Of a DNA stretch of 10,592 nt, positions 8,167 to 10,592 are shown piece after piece; within the stretch, counting starts at the first letter, position 1, and each line of letters starts with the position of its first letter. The translations under genes and the position numbers were made by a program. Origin of the DNA: an uncultured Arcobacter sp. (lineage in GTDB: Bacteria; Campylobacterota; Campylobacteria; Campylobacterales; Arcobacteraceae). Under the pieces are notes generated by a model. That model had not been told where the DNA came from. It did not search any database and saw only the letters and a program-made list of their open reading frames with translations. The stretch lies in contig CAJXWI010000039.1 of NCBI GenBank assembly GCA_913062735.1, positions 1 to 10,592 on the forward strand, given 5' to 3'.

Positions 8167-8831
8167 AATTTCTCCATTAGTTTTTTAATTTTAAGCATAT
8201 CATGATATGCTTCTTTTTTTAAAGAAGGATTTCTTAGTAAATAACTTGGATGATAGGTACACATAGTATCAATTCCATTGTATTTTAAAAAAACACCTCT
8301 GATTTCATCAAAACTCTCATTATCATTAAATAAATGTTTGTGTGCATTTTCACCTAAAAGAACTAAAATTTTAGGTTTTAACAAACTCAATTGTTTGTTT
8401 AAATACGAACTACAAGAAGTAACATCATCAAAAGTAATACTTCCTTTTGATGATTTGCATTTAACAATTGCACTTAAATAAACATCTTCTTTTTTAATTT
8501 CTAAAACACTTTCTATCATTTTAGCTAAAAGATCGGAGTTTTTTCCCCAATAATATTCACCATGCGAATCTTCAAAAGAATTCGGCTCATCGTATAAAAA
8601 AACGACATTACTGTTTATATTACCCGTACCAAATAAAACATTTTTTCTGCTTTTACTAAGAGAACATAAATGGCAGTTATCAACAATATTTTTCAATTCT
8701 ATTAAAGTATTTGGAAGTTTTTGTGTATTTTCTAAGTTTACGGATAAGTTAATATTTTCACAATATTCAAAACCAAGTGATTTTAAAAAATGTAGCTTAT
8801 ATAGAATATTATTCTTATTTCTTTTTGTCAT
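8163..8831 (-). CDS. Divergent family-4-like uracil-DNA glycosylase (Fe-S type)
   Basis: 222-residue protein resembling the thermophile-type (family 4) uracil-DNA glycosylases, which remove uracil from DNA and hold a 4Fe-4S cluster. Four likely cluster cysteines are in the family pattern: C53 and C56 (CHLC), C125 (VKC) and C140 (TSC, 14 residues between the last two). VYLSAIVKCKSS (117-128), LLKPKILVLLGENA (150-163) and the C-terminal HPSYLLRNPSLKKEA (194-208) match family blocks well. Motif 1, usually G-E-x-P-G, reads YDEPN (80-84), and the usual PFVGxAG loop reads YYWGKNS (93-99), so the catalytic pocket differs. About 40 N-terminal residues precede the core. The ATG lacks a Shine-Dalgarno sequence; only CACAC separates it from a -10-like TACAAT, suggesting a leaderless mRNA. 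It overlaps the lipoprotein gene by four bases. Fold call good, enzymatic activity uncertain. Confidence 0.85.
   Translation of the reverse strand: MTKRNKNNILYKLHFLKSLGFEYCENINLSVNLENTQKLPNTLIELKNIVDNCHLCSLSKSRKNVLFGTGNINSNVVFLYDEPNSFEDSHGEYYWGKNSDLLAKMIESVLEIKKEDVYLSAIVKCKSSKGSITFDDVTSCSSYLNKQLSLLKPKILVLLGENAHKHLFNDNESFDEIRGVFLKYNGIDTMCTYHPSYLLRNPSLKKEAYHDMLKIKKLMEKF
8172..8175 (-). promoter_or_regulatory. Ribosome-binding site deciding the TTG start of the lipoprotein
   Basis: Minus-strand GGAG inside the 3' end of the glycosylase gene, five bases before TTG at 8164-8166. It supports the 4-base overlapping start. Confidence 0.65.
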
Positions 8832-8836
8832 GTGTG

Positions 8837-8842
8837 ATTGTA
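8837..8842 (-). promoter_or_regulatory. Candidate -10 box for a leaderless glycosylase mRNA
   Basis: Minus-strand TACAAT, preceded by a T7 run, ends five bases before the glycosylase ATG. At normal spacing, transcription would start at the A of the ATG. T-rich sequence just upstream of the -10 box is usual in Campylobacterota promoters. The T run also serves as the tail of the upstream terminator. Confidence 0.42.
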
Positions 8843-8843
8843 C

Positions 8844-8876
8844 AAAAAAAGCCCTTTTATCTTGGATAGAAAAAGG
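8844..8876 (-). terminator. Probable terminator after the diguanylate cyclase gene
   Basis: On the minus strand CCTTTT-TCT-ATC pairs with GATAAAAGG across a CAA loop (nine pairs, TCT bulge). Then come GC and seven T residues at 8850-8844. It begins 12 bases after the diguanylate cyclase stop and ends 12 bases before the glycosylase start. Confidence 0.6.
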
Positions 8877-8888
8877 TCAATTTTTTAA

Positions 8889-10142
8889 TTAGTGAATAAT
8901 TCCGCTGGACATAACAATTTTGTCACGACCTTCTTCTTTGGCTTTATATAAAAATTTATCTGCGGCCATAATTGTTTCTTCTGAGGATTTATAATCTTTT
9001 CTAAAAGTAACACCAGCTGAAAACTTCACTTTAATTAAATCATCTTTATATACAAAAGAATTATTAGAAATTATATTTTTCACTCTCTTAACATATCTTA
9101 TAATTTCTTCTTCTTTTTTGTAATGCACTAATACTACAAATTCTTCTCCCCCATAACGTGTTACAACATCATCAACACGTGTAAGTTTGTTCAATAAAGA
9201 AGCAAAGTTTTTTAGAATTGTATCACCACAATCATGTCCATATTCATCATTAATATGCTTAAAATGATCCAAGTCATAAAATACAATTGCATATTGGGAA
9301 TCAAAAATATTGTATTCATTTTCGATCTTTACTATTTCGTTATCAAAAGCACGTCTGTTTAAAACTCCCGTTAAATAATCTGTGTACCTTTCTTTATTTA
9401 AAGAAGATAAATCATTTTCTAATTTTTCAATTTTTTCTTCCAAAACAGTATGATTTTCTTGACCCTTAATTAAGTCAATTTGATTTTTAGCTAGTGAATT
9501 TTCTAATTTACTTACTGTTTCAACTAGTTTTGCATGGATGGGTACCAATTCACGACTGGAATCAGATGATAAATTTAAACTCTCTAATTCATTTTTTATA
9601 CGATAAATTTCTTCATTTGTATTACGACTTTGAATTAATGATTTATTTAAATATATTCCAATTAAGCCAAGTATTTTTTTGATATCTTGTGTTTTATCAC
9701 TTAAAAGGTTTTTATCTAAAGCAATTCTTTTTTTACTTAATATATTTAATTCATTAATAGAAGCATTTTGTGTTAATTTTTTAGGGTTTTTAGATATTTT
9801 ATTTACAATATTTTCTATTTCTTCAATAACAGAATTATCCAAAGAAGGGCTCATTATAAATTTTAGATGCTTTATAAATCTTGAAATATCATTATCAGAT
9901 ATTCTTCTTAATAATAATTCAACTAATTCATAATAGGTGGTAATTTTTTCTTTTCGTACAATATTCTTTTCATCATCGCTTAGAGATTCTAAAATTGTAT
10001 TTATTGTTGTAAGTTCATCTGCACCACCATTAATTTGAGCTTGTGCAAAAAATTCTTTTTCGTAAGCTTTTGGAGTGACAGGTGTTTTTGTAGTTTTTAG
10101 TACTTCTAATGTGTTTTTAATAATGGGAACAATATCATTCAT
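8889..10142 (-). CDS. Soluble diguanylate cyclase (GGDEF domain, GGEEF type)
   Basis: 417-residue cytoplasmic protein with no membrane segment. The C-terminal GGDEF domain (about 250-412) makes c-di-GMP from two GTP. It has TDYLTGVLNRRAF (254-266), the metal site in FYDLDHFKHIND (288-299), the signature RYGGEEF (329-335), and a canonical product-inhibition I-site RVDD (322-325) five residues before GGEEF. The domain therefore looks active and feedback-controlled. Residues 1-200 are mostly helical with no named domain; the opening TPVTPKAYEKEFF (20-32) recalls helical modules at the start of other diguanylate cyclases. Residues 205-252 look like a coiled coil that would dimerise the catalytic domains. 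The ATG has only a weak purine stretch (AAAGA) upstream. A perfect extended -10 precedes the gene and a terminator follows, so it is probably monocistronic. The input signal is unknown. Confidence 0.93.
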   Translation of the reverse strand: MNDIVPIIKNTLEVLKTTKTPVTPKAYEKEFFAQAQINGGADELTTINTILESLSDDEKNIVRKEKITTYYELVELLLRRISDNDISRFIKHLKFIMSPSLDNSVIEEIENIVNKISKNPKKLTQNASINELNILSKKRIALDKNLLSDKTQDIKKILGLIGIYLNKSLIQSRNTNEEIYRIKNELESLNLSSDSSRELVPIHAKLVETVSKLENSLAKNQIDLIKGQENHTVLEEKIEKLENDLSSLNKERYTDYLTGVLNRRAFDNEIVKIENEYNIFDSQYAIVFYDLDHFKHINDEYGHDCGDTILKNFASLLNKLTRVDDVVTRYGGEEFVVLVHYKKEEEIIRYVKRVKNIISNNSFVYKDDLIKVKFSAGVTFRKDYKSSEETIMAADKFLYKAKEEGRDKIVMSSGIIH

Positions 10143-10177
10143 GTTAGTCTTTCATTTAATAATAATATTTTATTTGT

Positions 10178-10186
10178 ATTATATCA
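10178..10186 (-). promoter_or_regulatory. Extended -10 promoter of the diguanylate cyclase gene
   Basis: Minus-strand TGATATAAT is a perfect TGnTATAAT extended -10 element. The predicted start near 10172 leaves a leader of about 29 bases. A -35 match is absent, as is common with extended -10 promoters. Confidence 0.6.
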
Positions 10187-10191
10187 TAAAA

Positions 10192-10241
10192 GATTTTTTG
10201 TAATCATATTTTCAAGCGATTTAATGATTTTTTATAATCAT
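10192..10241. repeat. Pair of 16-bp direct repeats upstream of the diguanylate cyclase promoter
   Basis: GATTTTTTGTAATCAT at 10192-10207 and GATTTTTTATAATCAT at 10226-10241 match at 15 of 16 positions, with starts 34 bases apart. Relative to the predicted transcription start they lie at about -20 to -35 and -54 to -69. They could be paired regulator sites. The region is AT-rich, so chance is not excluded. Confidence 0.4.
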
Positions 10242-10251
10242 TTTTAGAAGA

Positions 10252-10277
10252 ATAAAAGGAAGTAGACTTCCTTTTAT
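10252..10277 (-). terminator. infA: Terminator after infA
   Basis: Perfect 11-bp inverted repeat ATAAAAGGAAG / CTTCCTTTTAT with a 4-base loop, starting right after the infA stop. The T-rich 3' arm continues as TCTTCT on the minus strand. The U tract is imperfect, so some read-through is possible. Confidence 0.6.
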
Positions 10278-10496
10278 TTATTTATATCTGTGAGTGATTC
10301 TACCCTTATCCAATGAATAAGGTGTGATTTCAACTTTAACTTTATCAGCTGGTAAAATTTTAATATAATGCATTCTCATTTTACCTGAGATATGACACAA
10401 TACTACATGAGAATTATCTAATTCAACTTTAAACATTGCATTAGGTAAGGCCTCAATTACTTTACCATCTATTACTATAACATCATCTTTTGACAC
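10278..10496 (-). CDS. infA: Translation initiation factor IF-1
   Basis: 72-residue OB-fold protein, the same length as E. coli IF-1. It binds the 30S A site and works with IF-2 and IF-3 in start-codon selection. Family-specific stretches are [10 protein letters not shown] (17-26), HISGKMR (35-41, rRNA-contacting basic loop) and [17 protein letters not shown] (51-67). The start is GTG at 10494-10496, with AAGGA six bases upstream (10503-10507). An out-of-frame ATG overlaps it by one base (ATGTG) but runs only seven codons to TAG. The gene starts 11 bases after the map stop, so map-infA form one operon, as in the secY-map-infA arrangement of many bacteria. Confidence 0.97.
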   Translation of the reverse strand: MSKDDVIVIDGKVIEALPNAMFKVELDNSHVVLCHISGKMRMHYIKILPADKVKVEITPYSLDKGRITHRYK

Positions 10497-10507
10497 ATTT
10501 TTTCCTT

Positions 10508-10592
10508 TTAGACTTTACTTAAGATTTCAGCTCTACCGTTAATAACAGCAACTGTATGTTCATAATGTGAACCTCTAAGACCATCGCTTGAG
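10508..10592 (-). CDS. map: Methionine aminopeptidase, 3' end only
   Basis: The last 28 codons of a gene that continues beyond the right edge. The peptide contains [20 protein letters not shown] and ends EILSKV. It matches the C-terminus of type I methionine aminopeptidases (D-G-x-x-x-x-x-x-E-H-T-V-A-V); the Glu of EHT is a conserved metal ligand. The enzyme removes the N-terminal Met from new proteins. The stop TAA lies 11 bases before the infA start and partly overlaps the AAGGA ribosome-site region. Identification rests on a short tail plus the infA neighbourhood. Confidence 0.88.
   Translation of the reverse strand, partial: SSDGLRGSHYEHTVAVINGRAEILSKV

Noticed and set aside
8278..8481. 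67-codon plus-strand open frame inside the glycosylase gene
   Set aside because: Antisense to conserved Fe-S and LLKPKILVLLG coding sequence, with no independent support.
9287..9933. Three short plus-strand open frames inside the diguanylate cyclase gene
   Set aside because: Hydrophobic-looking shadows of an AT-rich coding strand; none has a start signal or a family resemblance.
10223..10245. 7-bp hairpin AATGATT/AATCATT followed by Ts as a plus-strand terminator
   Set aside because: Very AT-rich, and there is no plus-strand gene to terminate; better explained as part of the direct repeats.
10475..10498. Seven-codon mini-frame starting at an ATG that overlaps the infA GTG
   Set aside because: It is out of frame with infA and most likely a by-product of the ATGTG sequence; no sign of leader-peptide regulation.

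Overview
The window is AT-rich bacterial DNA that looks like Campylobacterota, most likely an Arcobacteraceae species. The evidence is the map-infA pair, a bacterial-type AspRS with non-discriminating signature residues, adk close to aspS, and a chemoreceptor with a nitrate/nitrite-sensing (NIT) domain and a Campylobacterota-style cytoplasmic half. The assignment rests on protein resemblance and gene order seen by eye, with no database search.

Layout. Almost everything is on the minus strand, so transcription runs from the right end leftwards: map (3' end only) -> infA -> GGDEF diguanylate cyclase -> family-4-like uracil-DNA glycosylase -> lipoprotein of unknown function -> aspS -> orphan ZnuA/TroA-like metal-binding protein -> adk -> NIT-domain chemoreceptor. 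At the left edge a secreted Sel1-repeat protein on the plus strand converges on the chemoreceptor gene, with 18 bases between the stop codons. No tRNA, rRNA, CRISPR, transposase or IS end was seen, and no gene-free stretch reaches 300 bases.

Transcription units suggested by the sequence: (1) map-infA, closed by a hairpin right after the infA stop; (2) the diguanylate cyclase, with a perfect extended -10 upstream and a hairpin plus T7 downstream; (3) glycosylase plus lipoprotein, overlapping by 4 bases, possibly started as a leaderless mRNA from a -10 box placed directly before the ATG; (4) aspS; (5) the metal-binding protein, preceded by a 36-bp near-perfect palindrome; (6) adk with its own TATAAT box and a strong terminator; (7) the chemoreceptor.

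Roles. map, infA, aspS and adk are housekeeping genes of translation and nucleotide metabolism. Between them sit sensory and accessory genes: c-di-GMP synthesis, chemotaxis, DNA repair, metal binding and an uncharacterised lipoprotein. The points most worth a second look are the palindrome in front of the metal-binding gene, the altered metal ligands of that protein and its position between aspS and adk, the divergent glycosylase with its unusual start region, the CheR-tether-like tail of the chemoreceptor, and the non-discriminating signature of AspRS. I found no complete undescribed multi-gene system.
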